From assembly GCA_051881635.1 (NCBI GenBank), contig JBJEQG010000096.1:1-15348 (forward strand): a stretch of DNA of 15,348 bases, in the 5' to 3' direction. Origin of the DNA: JBJEQG01 sp051881635. Its GTDB lineage: Bacteria; Bacillota; Clostridia; Oscillospirales; Acutalibacteraceae. The notes under the pieces are model-generated. The model had not been told where the DNA came from. It did no database searches and worked only from the letters and a program-made list of their open reading frames with translations. The first letter of the stretch is position 1; each line of letters starts with the position of its first letter. Shown here one piece after another: positions 1-7,959 of the stretch. The position numbers and the translations under genes are program-made.

Positions 1-432
1 GTCTGTATTTACTTGTATAACACAAGATACCGCTTTGGGCTTTATGCTGTCAATAATCCGTTTAAAATGAGTATAACCGATATATTCAATCAGCAAGTTT
101 GCAACAACCAAATCCGCATACGGCAATTTCAAATCCGTATTCATAAGGTCGGCACATATTGTTTCCAAAACGCCTGTTAATGACGAAAACCGCTTTGCAC
201 ATTCCGCCAAATAGCTTTTATTTATATCAACGCCATAGACCTTTTTTATTTTATTTGTGTCGATATGCTCCAATCCGTTTCCGCCGGCAACACCCAAAAT
301 CATAACAGAATTTACATCATAGGCATTAAACTGCCGTTTCATAATTTGGTTCATTGTTTGAAGCTGATACACGCTGTCAAGGCTCATGTGCTTTTCATAT
401 TGTTCCAATTCAATTTTCTCCCAAGCGTTCAT
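1..432 (-). CDS. Class I SAM-dependent methyltransferase, partial (C-terminus beyond window)
   Basis: The reading frame is open from the ATG at 430-432 down to the window edge, giving 144 residues with no stop, so the gene continues to the left. A glycine-rich SAM-binding motif I (MILGVAGGNG) is followed by a beta strand ending in an acidic residue (VYGVDIN), and then by CADL and LVVANLLIEYIG. This is the order of motifs I, II and IV in Rossmann-fold methyltransferases. The substrate cannot be told from this fragment. A weak AAGGG lies about 10 nt upstream of the ATG. The gene is probably first in its transcript, because a terminator (526-565) and a promoter with an embedded palindrome lie just upstream. 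The fold is confident; the function within the family is unknown. Confidence 0.8.
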   Translation of the reverse strand, partial: MNAWEKIELEQYEKHMSLDSVYQLQTMNQIMKRQFNAYDVNSVMILGVAGGNGLEHIDTNKIKKVYGVDINKSYLAECAKRFSSLTGVLETICADLMNTDLKLPYADLVVANLLIEYIGYTHFKRIIDSIKPKAVSCVIQVNTD

Positions 433-482
433 TTTCTGAATACCCTTTCAATTTTTATTCTATATTTCTCCGACTTTTCTTT

Positions 483-511
483 AATCTATCATATTTTATG
501 ATAGAAGTCAA
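483..511 (-). promoter_or_regulatory. Sigma-A-like promoter of the methyltransferase gene
   Basis: On the minus strand, TTGACT (506-511) and TAGATT (483-488) are separated by exactly 17 nt. The -35 matches 5/6 and the -10 matches 4/6 of consensus. It lies about 50 nt upstream of the methyltransferase ATG and immediately downstream of the preceding unit's terminator. A palindrome at 485-505 fills the spacer and overlaps the -10. This is a prediction from sequence only. Confidence 0.5.
485..505. repeat. 21-nt perfect palindrome (candidate operator) inside a promoter spacer
   Basis: Arms of 9 nt (TCTATCATA and its exact reverse complement) flank a 3-nt TTT centre. The element occupies the spacer of the minus-strand promoter at 483-511 and touches its -10. 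That is where a dimeric repressor or MerR-type activator would bind. No regulator gene lies beside it in the window, and I do not recognise the motif as a named operator. Confidence 0.55.
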
Positions 512-515
512 TTCT

Positions 516-565
516 TTCCAAAAACAAAGGCTGTTCCGTTTACAATATAAAACGGAACAGCCTTT
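516..565 (-). terminator. Rho-independent terminator after the GH13/DUF3592 unit
   Basis: A perfect 16-bp inverted repeat (526-541 and 550-565) encloses an 8-nt loop. On the minus strand the hairpin is followed by a T-rich tail (516-525). It lies 33 nt past the stop codon of the minus-strand gene at 599-1168 and insulates it from the next gene. Confidence 0.88.
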
Positions 566-598
566 TATTTTGTATGGTTTTCAATTTTCTTAACAGTC

Positions 599-1168
599 TT
601 ACATTTTCATATGGTCGTTGTCATCATAACCTTTATAATAAAAATTATCGTTGTTTTGCGGCGGGGGTGGGAATTTTTGTTCATATTTTGCTCGTTGTCG
701 GGACTTGATTTTAAGAGCGATTGGCGGCAATATCATAATAGATATGATAACAATGCCGGCTGCAAATATATAGGCGTAAAATTGACTATATATTTCGTAA
801 CCCGAAACAGATGCGACACAATCCGCAGGATTTGACGGATTGTAATATATCAACTGTTCGTCACCCTCTGATAAATGCCATTTTGCAACACCTGCGTCAA
901 TATTACTGTACTCAACACCGTCAACCGTATATGATACACGAATAAAGCTGTAAAAATCACCTTTATGACCTCGTGTATCAGGTGTTTTTATTACAAATGA
1001 AGAATCAACAGTGGCTATACAGTAATAGTCAAGAGTTTTTACAAGACGAGAAGCATGGCTCATATCATTTGATGTTTTAATCATTCCGAAAATTGAAACG
1101 ATAATGCAAATTGCGGAAACAATCGAACCAATTATATAAAAAATCAACTTCTTTTTTGATTTCAACAT
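599..1168 (-). CDS. DUF3592-like membrane protein of unknown function
   Basis: This 189-residue protein has two predicted membrane segments (about residues 8-30 and 131-153) around an extracytoplasmic domain. That domain carries the pattern typical of DUF3592 proteins: a beta-rich stretch FIRVSYTVDGVEYSN, then a G-x-x-x-x-L-x-YYNPSNP turn at 102-114. The C-terminus is cytoplasmic and hydrophilic, with a PPPP run and a Tyr/Asp/Asn-rich tail. The start is supported by AAGGGGGA about 6 nt before the ATG. It begins 28 nt after the stop of the GH13 gene and ends at a strong terminator, so it is probably co-transcribed with the glucan hydrolase. No enzymatic motif is visible and the function is unknown. 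Confidence 0.8.
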   Translation of the reverse strand: MLKSKKKLIFYIIGSIVSAICIIVSIFGMIKTSNDMSHASRLVKTLDYYCIATVDSSFVIKTPDTRGHKGDFYSFIRVSYTVDGVEYSNIDAGVAKWHLSEGDEQLIYYNPSNPADCVASVSGYEIYSQFYAYIFAAGIVIISIMILPPIALKIKSRQRAKYEQKFPPPPQNNDNFYYKGYDDNDHMKM

Positions 1169-1195
1169 AAAAATCCCCCTTATACGGCACTTTAC

Positions 1196-3109
1196 TCAAT
1201 CCGCTGAGGCATAAATAACTTCCACATGGTCTTGAATTTCCTTAATAATCTTACGCTTTACGAAAGCACAGCTATCTCTCGGAATGGTCAGTGTATCACT
1301 GTTTAAAATCGTACCCAACATTGGTTCACCGCCGATAAATTCTTCGGGAACACGGAATGTTATGGTGTGGTCGGACGCATTAAACACGCTGAGTAGGGCA
1401 TCTGTACTGTCTTGGCGAATATAAGCCATTGTCCGTCCGTATGAACCGTAATCGTACAAATCACCGTCTGTAAGACATGAACAGCTCTTTCGCATTTTGC
1501 CCAAAGCACGATACCATTCCAACAAACCTTTATCTTCTCTGCCCCATGGATAGGTTGCACGATTAAACGGGTCTTTGTAACCCTCAACGCCAACTTCATC
1601 ACCATAATAAATACACGGTACGCCGGGAAGTGTATATAGAATACCGCTTGCAATTCTCATTCTCTGCAAACCGTATGCCCTTTGTCCCTCGTTCATCTTT
1701 GTATTTGCCTGCCATTCCCGTCCACGCCCGTTTTGGCGTTCACCTGCCAAAAGCGTAATAATACGCTCGGTGTCATGTGTTCCCAAAAGGTTCATCAGAG
1801 AACGGATAACGGGACGGGGATAGTTTTCAAGAATACACAATATAATTTCCAACATATCCCGTCCGTCACCACAATCCAAAAATCCCAGAATAGCGTCACG
1901 GAACGGGTAGTTCATTACACTGTCCAATTCCTTGCCACGCAAAAAACGCCGTCTTGAACCATAACTTTCCTTATTTGACGCATCTTCCCAAACTTCACCC
2001 AAAAGCAGAGCTTCGGGGTCTGCTGCCTTGACTGCCTCACGAATATGCATAATAAATTCATCAGGCAATTCATCGGCAACATCTAAACGCCAGCCCGAAC
2101 TGCCGTTTTTAATCCATTTGCGGATAATGCCGTTTTCGCCGTTGATATATTCGTTAAATGAAAATGACAATTCATCAACTTCGGGTAAGGTATTAAATCC
2201 CCACCATGAATTATAGATGTTTGGCCACTCGATAAACTTATACCATGTGTAGTAGGGAGAATTTTGTGCATTGTATGCACCGTTGCCGGGATAGCGGTGT
2301 TCACGGTTGAAATATTTACTGTCACTGCCCGTATGACTGAAAACGCCGTCATTTATGACATGAATACCACGCTTTTTCGCTTCGGCACATAATTCTATAA
2401 AATCTTCTTCCGTACCCAAAACAGGGTCAATTTTCTCATAATCACCCGTATCATAACGGTGGTTTGAATACGCCTCAAAAATCGGATTGAGATAAATACA
2501 GGTCACGCCCAAACTTTCAAGGTAATCCAACTTTTCGGTAATTCCGCATAAGTCCCCCTGAAAAAAGTCGGAATTTGTAATCAAACCATGCTCATTAGGA
2601 CGCCAATCGGGAATATCGCTCCAATTATCATGCAGCTTTTTATCCGCATAAACACCCGTTTTCTCTTTTCCCGAAAAATAGAAACGGTCGGGAAAAATTT
2701 GATACATAATACCGCCGGGCAGCCAGCTTGGTGTTTCAAAGCCTTTTTCATAGCACATAAACTGAAAACGGGGGTCATTGTCCGTAGTTGAAAGATAGCC
2801 TTCACCACCAAAACCTTTCATGATATATCGCACACCGTTACAGGTATCCAAACGGAAATGATACCAATACAAGCCCACACTTTTGGCATTAAAGTCACAT
2901 TCCCACTGTTCATGGTCATTACCGACCATACCCGCCCAAAACATACCATAGGCGGCACTGTCACCGAATTGGTCATTTTTCATCATTAGCATGGCACCGG
3001 AACAACGCAGGTTTCGTGGCAAAACAATGCGGAAATGAATGTTCTTTCCAAATTCTGCCGCACCTGTCGGGTTACGAAATTCCGTTTCCCTTGAATTAAA
3101 GATTTTCAT
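1196..3109 (-). CDS. Glycoside hydrolase family 13 alpha-glucan hydrolase (neopullulanase/cyclomaltodextrinase/alpha-amylase type)
   Basis: The protein (637 residues) hydrolyses alpha-1,4 (possibly also alpha-1,6) glucosidic bonds in starch-derived oligosaccharides or glycogen. An N-terminal beta-sandwich-like domain (about 1-120) precedes the (beta/alpha)8 barrel. All GH13 signatures are present: region I DGVFSHTG (254-261), region II GWRLDVADE with nucleophile D343, region III GEVWED with acid/base E372, region IV LLGTHDTE with D446, plus GVPCIYYGDE near 496-505. A C-terminal beta domain follows. There is no signal peptide, so it should act in the cytoplasm, as maltogenic amylase/cyclomaltodextrinase-type enzymes do. 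The ATG at 3107-3109 follows AAAGGA at about 10 nt. Another ATG 7 nt upstream is out of frame. The exact substrate within GH13 cannot be fixed by eye. The gene leads a unit with the DUF3592-like gene. Confidence 0.92.
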   Translation of the reverse strand: MKIFNSRETEFRNPTGAAEFGKNIHFRIVLPRNLRCSGAMLMMKNDQFGDSAAYGMFWAGMVGNDHEQWECDFNAKSVGLYWYHFRLDTCNGVRYIMKGFGGEGYLSTTDNDPRFQFMCYEKGFETPSWLPGGIMYQIFPDRFYFSGKEKTGVYADKKLHDNWSDIPDWRPNEHGLITNSDFFQGDLCGITEKLDYLESLGVTCIYLNPIFEAYSNHRYDTGDYEKIDPVLGTEEDFIELCAEAKKRGIHVINDGVFSHTGSDSKYFNREHRYPGNGAYNAQNSPYYTWYKFIEWPNIYNSWWGFNTLPEVDELSFSFNEYINGENGIIRKWIKNGSSGWRLDVADELPDEFIMHIREAVKAADPEALLLGEVWEDASNKESYGSRRRFLRGKELDSVMNYPFRDAILGFLDCGDGRDMLEIILCILENYPRPVIRSLMNLLGTHDTERIITLLAGERQNGRGREWQANTKMNEGQRAYGLQRMRIASGILYTLPGVPCIYYGDEVGVEGYKDPFNRATYPWGREDKGLLEWYRALGKMRKSCSCLTDGDLYDYGSYGRTMAYIRQDSTDALLSVFNASDHTITFRVPEEFIGGEPMLGTILNSDTLTIPRDSCAFVKRKIIKEIQDHVEVIYASAD

Positions 3110-3249
3110 CTTTCATCTGTCCTTTTCACTTTTTCGAGTTATTCAGAGTTTTGGCATTATTATAGTCGGATATACAGCCACACTACAACAAAAGTAACTA
3201 TAATATGCCTATGTACAACCCTGTTTCCTTATACAAATTACACAATAGT

Positions 3250-3278
3250 ATTATAATCTCATAAAAGCAATATGTCAA
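3250..3278 (-). promoter_or_regulatory. Perfect consensus sigma-A promoter of the GH13 unit
   Basis: On the minus strand TTGACA (3273-3278) and TATAAT (3250-3255) are exactly 17 nt apart, matching the housekeeping consensus at 12 of 12 positions. Transcription should start near 3243, leaving an untranslated leader of about 134 nt before the GH13 ATG. Confidence 0.8.
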
Positions 3279-3380
3279 TCAGTAACTTTCAAATGTGTTA
3301 TATTTTTTCATATTATAGCTTATACAAATATTTTTCTTTTAATATATTTTATGTAAAAAATTTTTATATGCTCTTTGAGC

Positions 3381-3430
3381 TTTAAAACAAAAACAGGTAT
3401 GATTATCTTATCTGAAAATCACACCTGTTT
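3381..3430 (-). terminator. Rho-independent terminator of hflX
   Basis: A 13-nt inverted repeat (3391-3403 and 3418-3430, one A/C mismatch) with a 14-nt loop lies 5 nt beyond the hflX stop. On the minus strand it is followed by a T-rich stretch (3381-3390). Confidence 0.82.
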
Positions 3431-3435
3431 CTATT

Positions 3436-4677
3436 TTAGTTTTTATTCTCTAACAAATGCCACAAAGGCTGTTCCAGCAAAATGTTAATGTGTATGCCGT
3501 CAGCGGTATATTCCTCGCTTTGGAGCGTTCCCTCATTCCGTAGTCTTGCCAAAAGTGCCGCTTGGTCATACGGGATAACAACATCAAAGGTCTTTATCGG
3601 TGTCGGCAAATTATCCTGAATGGCCTGCAAAAGTTTTTCTATGCCCATGCCTGTTTTTGCACTGATTTGCACATAACCCTTTCCTCTTGGAATATCGTCC
3701 GTATTTTCCGCCAAATCGCACTTGTTTAAAACCGTAATTATAGGAGCGGTACACTCCAACTGTTCCAAAAGATTTTGTGTTACTTCCAAATGCAGCTTAT
3801 ATTCTTCACTGGACGCATCGCATACATTCAGCAAAATATCAGCGGTTGCCGCCTCTTCCAAAGTTGATTTAAATGCCTCTACCAAATGATGTGGCAAGCG
3901 ACGAACCAAACCAACGGTATCAATCAGCATGACTGACATACCGTTTGGTAATTTCAATGCCCTTGAAGTCGGGTCAAGTGTGGCAAAAAGTTTATCTTCG
4001 GAAAGTACACCTGCCTGTGTTAAGGTATTCATCAAAGTAGACTTTCCTGCATTGGTATAACCGACAATCGCCGTTGTTACAACACCGTCCTTTTTGCGGC
4101 GGCTGCGGCGTTGCTGACGGCGTGACGCAATATCATTCAATTCAGCTTTGAGTGTTTCAATGCGTCTTTGAATATGACGGCGGTCTGTTTCAAGTTTTGT
4201 TTCACCCGGACCTCTTGTGCCGATACCGCCGCCTAATCGTGACATTTCTATACCTTTACCTGTCAATCGGGATTTCATATATTGAAGCTGTGCCAATTCA
4301 ACCTGTAATTTACCCTCATTTGAACGGGCCCTAATGGCGAAAATATCCAAAATCAGCATTGTACGGTCAATCGTGCGTATATCTGTTTCATGTTCAAGAT
4401 TGCGGAGTTGAACAGGTGTCAACTCACAATCGAAAATCAAAACATCAACTTCCTCATTCCTGCAAAAATCTTTAATTTCCTCTAACTTTCCCGTACCAAT
4501 ACAGGTTGCACCATTTGGCTTTTCACGCTTTTGCATGACATTGGCAACAGGTTCTGCCCCTGCACTTTTGCAAAGTTCATACAATTCCGCCATAGACGCC
4601 TCAGCGTCAAAATCACCTGTATCAACGCCTACTAACAATGCCCTTTGTTTTCTTTCTTCATTTACATATAATTCCAT
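3436..4677 (-). CDS. hflX: GTPase HflX
   Basis: HflX is a ribosome-associated GTPase that binds the 50S subunit and splits stalled 70S ribosomes. The family-specific N-terminal domain is followed by the signature GGGIGTRGPGETKLETDRR (about 149-167), a basic helical linker, and a G domain. The G domain has P-loop GYTNAGKS (206-213), G3 DTVG (253-256) and G4 NKCD (318-321). I chose the ATG at 4675-4677 (413 residues) because GAGGG sits 5 nt upstream. A GTG four codons earlier (4687-4689) would overlap that Shine-Dalgarno sequence. The gene is a single-gene unit with its own promoter (4705-4734) and terminator. A continuous transcript from dpaAB is possible but would cross only a weak hairpin at 4736-4749. 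Confidence 0.95.
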   Translation of the reverse strand: MELYVNEERKQRALLVGVDTGDFDAEASMAELYELCKSAGAEPVANVMQKREKPNGATCIGTGKLEEIKDFCRNEEVDVLIFDCELTPVQLRNLEHETDIRTIDRTMLILDIFAIRARSNEGKLQVELAQLQYMKSRLTGKGIEMSRLGGGIGTRGPGETKLETDRRHIQRRIETLKAELNDIASRRQQRRSRRKKDGVVTTAIVGYTNAGKSTLMNTLTQAGVLSEDKLFATLDPTSRALKLPNGMSVMLIDTVGLVRRLPHHLVEAFKSTLEEAATADILLNVCDASSEEYKLHLEVTQNLLEQLECTAPIITVLNKCDLAENTDDIPRGKGYVQISAKTGMGIEKLLQAIQDNLPTPIKTFDVVIPYDQAALLARLRNEGTLQSEEYTADGIHINILLEQPLWHLLENKN

Positions 4678-4704
4678 ATATTCCCTCACACATCAATTTG
4701 TTTT

Positions 4705-4734
4705 ATTTTACGCCATTTCTTATACTCCTGTCAA
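4705..4734 (-). promoter_or_regulatory. Sigma-A-like promoter of hflX
   Basis: On the minus strand TTGACA (4729-4734) and TAAAAT (4705-4710) are separated by 18 nt, in the 99-bp interval between dpaB and hflX. The start would fall near 4698, about 20 nt before the hflX ATG. This gives hflX expression independent of the sporulation genes upstream. Confidence 0.65.
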
Positions 4735-4776
4735 GGGCGGTAAGCCGCCACTCTATCTGAGTTAAGGATAAAGTCC

Positions 4777-5370
4777 TCAACCGATACTTTCACCAAATTC
4801 TCTGATTAAAGGTTGCAGCTGTTTGCCGTCCATAGCGGCGGCTATCGTTTGGGGAATAAGCTCAAAATGGGCAACAATGGATTTTGGTTTCTTTTCCGGA
4901 TTGTCTTGCGAAAACGGAACAAAATAAATGTTCTTGACATTCATCATGCGTCCAATACTTTGGGCTGACGCTCCTAAGGCATCGTTGGTTGCTATCGCCA
5001 ATATTAAGGGACGAAGTGTCCGTAAATGAGATTTCGCCGCCATAGTGGCGGGTGTGTCCGTAATCCCCAAACTGAGTTTTGATACGGTATTCCCTGTACA
5101 AGGGGCAATAACCATAACATCGGTCAGGCGTTTCGGTCCAATCGGTTCAGCCTGCTCTATGGTATGAATAATATTGCGTTCGCAAATCTCCTCTATTTGT
5201 TTGTTAATATCTGATGCTTTGCCAAAGCGTGTATCGGTTGTATAAGCATTATAGGACATAATCGGCAAAACATCAAAACCTAAACGCTTTAATACTGCCA
5301 TTTGCCCGATTGCCTTTGAAAAGGTGCAGAACGAACCGCACATGACAAAGCCAACAACAATCCTGCTCAT
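4777..5370 (-). CDS. dpaB: Dipicolinate synthase subunit B
   Basis: DpaB (SpoVFB) is the flavoprotein-fold subunit of dipicolinate synthase. The synthase converts a dihydrodipicolinate-pathway intermediate to dipicolinic acid in the mother cell for loading into the spore core. The 197-residue protein matches the usual length (about 200). It shows the family pattern GSFCTF near the N-terminus (12-17), TDTRFGKA (about 45-52), and APCTGNTVSKLSLGITDTPATMAAKSHLR in the middle, a flavoprotein-like nucleotide-binding stretch. The ATG overlaps the dpaA stop codon (ATGA, 4 nt) and has GGGAGGAG upstream, so the two subunits are translationally coupled. There is no strong terminator after it, only a 5-bp hairpin at 4736-4749. 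Confidence 0.93.
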   Translation of the reverse strand: MSRIVVGFVMCGSFCTFSKAIGQMAVLKRLGFDVLPIMSYNAYTTDTRFGKASDINKQIEEICERNIIHTIEQAEPIGPKRLTDVMVIAPCTGNTVSKLSLGITDTPATMAAKSHLRTLRPLILAIATNDALGASAQSIGRMMNVKNIYFVPFSQDNPEKKPKSIVAHFELIPQTIAAAMDGKQLQPLIREFGESIG

Positions 5371-6224
5371 AATCTCTCCTCCCGAGCTATGTTATATACG
5401 GCATTTTTGATAATTTTTCCTGCGGTCATGGGGGCGGCTTTTCCCGGAAGGGACAATGCCCAAAAAGCACGAATATTCATACGCTTTGCGGCATCAAAAT
5501 CAACGCCGCCCGGATATGACGCCAAGTCAATCACGATTGCCTTTGATGCGACTTTTGCCAAAATATGGGAATCAAAAATCAAGCTTGGAACTGTATTAAA
5601 TATCAAATCAAAATGCCCCGACAAATGCTCTGTTTCTATTGGCTTCATGCCCAACGCCTCTATATAAGCAAGGTCGGACAGCTTTCGGGCTGATACCGTA
5701 ACATCTGCTCCCAAACCAAAAAGCATTTTTGATAAAATTTTTCCAATACGCCCATAACCAGCCACAAGACAACGGGCATGGCAGATTGTACCGTCATACA
5801 ACCGCATGGCGATTTCCAAAGCACCCTCAGCGGTCGGAACGGCATTATTTACGGCAAATTCTTCCCGCATACTGTAATCGTATATTTTTAAACGCTCAAA
5901 TCCCTCACACCGATGTAGTCGTGAACTCATGCCGCAAAAAATCGGTTTGTCCTCAAAAAGAGCGGCTGTTTTTTTATCAGCGGCAATAATATCCGAAAAC
6001 AGTTGAGTTGTAATATTGCCGTTTTTGTCTGTTACGGGCAAAGGCAAAATAAAAGCGTCACTATGGGCGGCACATTCCTCTAATCCGCATATTTTCAGCC
6101 CCATTGCTTTATCTGTGTCAAAACCTGTTACAACTGTATTGAAACCGTCATCGGCAATTGACTTCGCACAATAAAGCTGCCGTTTATCACCTCCGACAAT
6201 GCCGAAACTGTTTATTCCAAACAT
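5367..6224 (-). CDS. dpaA: Dipicolinate synthase subunit A
   Basis: DpaA (SpoVFA) is the NAD(P)-binding dehydrogenase-like subunit that works with DpaB to make dipicolinic acid during sporulation. Typical features are the N-terminal GIVGGDKRQLYCAK segment, a Rossmann loop VAGYGRIGK (about 154-162), and the C-terminal ALSLPGKAAPMTAG motif conserved in the family. I chose the ATG at 6222-6224 (285 residues) because GGAGG lies 10 nt upstream. The longer frame, from an ATG at 6249-6251, has no ribosome binding site and would add nine residues that are not family-like. The gene leads a two-gene unit with dpaB and is divergent from nadB. Lysine-pathway genes that accompany spoVF in Bacillus (asd, dapG, dapA) are absent here. 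Confidence 0.93.
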   Translation of the reverse strand: MFGINSFGIVGGDKRQLYCAKSIADDGFNTVVTGFDTDKAMGLKICGLEECAAHSDAFILPLPVTDKNGNITTQLFSDIIAADKKTAALFEDKPIFCGMSSRLHRCEGFERLKIYDYSMREEFAVNNAVPTAEGALEIAMRLYDGTICHARCLVAGYGRIGKILSKMLFGLGADVTVSARKLSDLAYIEALGMKPIETEHLSGHFDLIFNTVPSLIFDSHILAKVASKAIVIDLASYPGGVDFDAAKRMNIRAFWALSLPGKAAPMTAGKIIKNAVYNIAREERL

Positions 6225-6270
6225 AATAAAGCGACCTCCGTCTATCACCATGAAATAACCGTGTTTCTAC

Positions 6271-6299
6271 CATTGTATGCAATTCTTTTTAAGGGTGTG
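6271..6299 (-). promoter_or_regulatory. Candidate sigma-K (or sigma-E) promoter of dpaAB
   Basis: On the minus strand, CATACAATG (6271-6279) fits the -10 of mother-cell sigma factors (CATAnnnTA for sigma-K, CATACAnT for sigma-E). CACA (6296-6299), 16 nt upstream, fits the sigma-K -35 element. A sigma-E -35 is not found at the right distance. The start would lie about 40 nt before the dpaA ATG. B. subtilis spoVF is known to be sigma-K dependent, which agrees. Confidence 0.5.
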
Positions 6300-6406
6300 T
6301 TTTCATAATATGAACAAAACTTTGTGGAAAAAAATTTGTACGATACATGGAATTTACATGAGAATTAAGAAAAATTTAGAAATGTATTTTATTTTAAAAA
6401 AGTTCA

Positions 6407-6415
6407 TGATATAAT
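6407..6415 (+). promoter_or_regulatory. Extended -10 promoter of nadBC
   Basis: TGATATAAT at 6407-6415 is a perfect TATAAT with the extended TGn. No good -35 is found 17 nt upstream (only AT-rich sequence), as is common for extended -10 promoters. The start would be near 6422, with a leader of about 65 nt before nadB. I saw no known NAD- or niacin-responsive riboswitch or a clear repressor palindrome in the leader. Confidence 0.5.
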
Positions 6416-6486
6416 GAAATAAGTATATCCCTGATGCGAAAGCAAAGACTTTCAAAATATCATCATGCAAAAGAGGACTACATACT

Positions 6487-7959
6487 ATGAAAAAACAATT
6501 TGATGTTCTGATTGTAGGTACAGGTGCTGCCGGTTTATATGCCGCATTACAATTTCCGCCTGAGATTGAGGTTTTGCTTATCTCCAAAAGAGATTTGCTG
6601 CTTTCCAACAGCTCCCTCGCACAAGGTGGTGTTGCCGCTGTTTTGGACAAAAACCACGACAACTTTAAACTGCATATCGCTGATACCTTAATCGCAGGCA
6701 AGTATAAAAACAATCTTCAAGCCGTTGAGGTTTTGGTTTCCGAAGGTCCGGAAGATGTTATGCGTCTGAAAGAAATGGGTGTTGCCTTTGACCTTGACAG
6801 CTCCGGAAAACTTCAAATGACTTTGGAAGCGGGACATTCCCACCACAGAATCGTTCATCACAAGGACTCTACTGGTCGTGCGATTACAGAAACATTGGTT
6901 GAACAAGTCAAGGCACATTCCAATGTGACCATAATGGAAAACACCATTCTTTATTCACTTGAAAAACAGGAACAAGGCTTTTTTGCAGGTCTTATTACCG
7001 CCGAAAAGGAAAATATCCTTATCGCCGCTCACTACTGCATTTTGGCAACGGGTGGTATTGGGCGTGTTTATCAATATACCACAAATTCAGCGATTGCAAC
7101 GGGTGACGGTATCACTTTGGCTTATCTTTTGGGAGCTAAAATCAAACACCTGAATTGGATACAGTTCCACCCCACCGCTTTTGCCGCTGAGGCAAACCGT
7201 GAGCGTTTTCTTATCAGTGAGGCGGTTCGTGGTGAAGGTGCGGTCCTTCTGAACTGTGACGGTGAACGCTTTGCCCAAAACTATGATGAACGGGGCGAGC
7301 TTGCTCCCCGTGATGTTGTTTCCAACGCCATTATGCTGGAATGTCGCAAAAAAGGCAATGAGCATTTCTATTTGGACATCACGCATAAAGACCCCGAATT
7401 TGTTAAAAACCGTTTTCCGATGATTTATGAACGCTGTTTGGAAGAAAATGTGGACATTACAAAAGACCGTATTCCTGTTTTTCCGTGTCAGCATTACCTC
7501 ATGGGCGGTATTGATGTTGACCTTTATGCCCGTACAAGTGTAGACAGACTTTATGCGGCCGGCGAGTGTTCACATACAGGCGTTCATGGTGCAAACCGTT
7601 TGGCAAGTAACTCTTTGTTGGAGGCTCTCGTATTTTCACGCCGTGCCGCCAATGACATTACAAAGCGTTTGAAGGAAGAAAAGAACGACAGCTTTAATAA
7701 CATTCCTGCACCGAGAGCCTTAGAGGGAAATACCCTACCGTCAGGTCTGCGTACTGAAATTCGTGCCATTCTTCAAGATACACACTTTGTTATTCCGAAA
7801 CCCGAAAATGTGGAAAAAGGTCTTGAAAGAGCCAGAGAAATCCGTGACCAAATCATGAACGGCGGCTATACAATCAATCAGGATTTTATCGAGGCAAGAA
7901 GTCTTGCGACTGTTGCCTGCTTAATTTTGGAGGAGGTCAAGGAAGATGACGCTCAATAA
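6487..7959 (+). CDS. nadB: L-aspartate oxidase
   Basis: NadB is a soluble FAD enzyme that oxidises L-aspartate to iminoaspartate, the first step of de novo NAD synthesis. The sequence has the FAD dinucleotide loop GTGAAGL (11-17), SSLAQGGVA (42-50), GHSHHRIVHHKDSTGR (116-131), the active-site stretch QFHPTA (226-231), ERGELAPRDVVS with arginine 275, and the conserved C-terminal GGIDVD...LYAAGECSHTGVHGANRLASNSL. At 490 residues it is somewhat shorter than E. coli and Bacillus NadB (about 530-540), mostly at the C-terminal helical domain. AGAGGA lies 9 nt before the ATG. The stop overlaps nadC by 14 nt. The usual partner nadA is not next to it. Confidence 0.95.
   Translation: MKKQFDVLIVGTGAAGLYAALQFPPEIEVLLISKRDLLLSNSSLAQGGVAAVLDKNHDNFKLHIADTLIAGKYKNNLQAVEVLVSEGPEDVMRLKEMGVAFDLDSSGKLQMTLEAGHSHHRIVHHKDSTGRAITETLVEQVKAHSNVTIMENTILYSLEKQEQGFFAGLITAEKENILIAAHYCILATGGIGRVYQYTTNSAIATGDGITLAYLLGAKIKHLNWIQFHPTAFAAEANRERFLISEAVRGEGAVLLNCDGERFAQNYDERGELAPRDVVSNAIMLECRKKGNEHFYLDITHKDPEFVKNRFPMIYERCLEENVDITKDRIPVFPCQHYLMGGIDVDLYARTSVDRLYAAGECSHTGVHGANRLASNSLLEALVFSRRAANDITKRLKEEKNDSFNNIPAPRALEGNTLPSGLRTEIRAILQDTHFVIPKPENVEKGLERAREIRDQIMNGGYTINQDFIEARSLATVACLILEEVKEDDAQ

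Larger units (their letters stand above)
3110..3435. other. Intergenic region: GH13 leader and promoter, hflX terminator
   Basis: This 326-bp AT-rich stretch has no credible gene on either strand. From left to right it holds the predicted 134-nt GH13 leader (3110-3243, read on the minus strand), the GH13 promoter (3250-3278), a featureless AT-rich block (about 3279-3380) and the hflX terminator (3381-3430). A weaker TTGTAG-18-TATAAT candidate lies inside the leader, with its -10 at 3159-3164. I saw no obvious catabolite-response site. Confidence 0.6.

Noticed and set aside
265..593. Two short plus-strand open frames (265-501, 354-593)
   Set aside because: They lie opposite the partial methyltransferase and run through its promoter palindrome and a terminator hairpin; no RBS.
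4736..4749. GGCGG-TAAG-CCGCC hairpin after dpaB as a terminator
   Set aside because: Only a 5-bp stem with no T tract on the minus strand; it sits directly beside the hflX -35 element. At best a weak pause site.
6416..6486. Riboswitch in the nadB leader
   Set aside because: Small GAAAG/CTTTC and GATG/CATC pairings exist, but no conserved core of a known riboswitch is visible and the leader is only about 65 nt.
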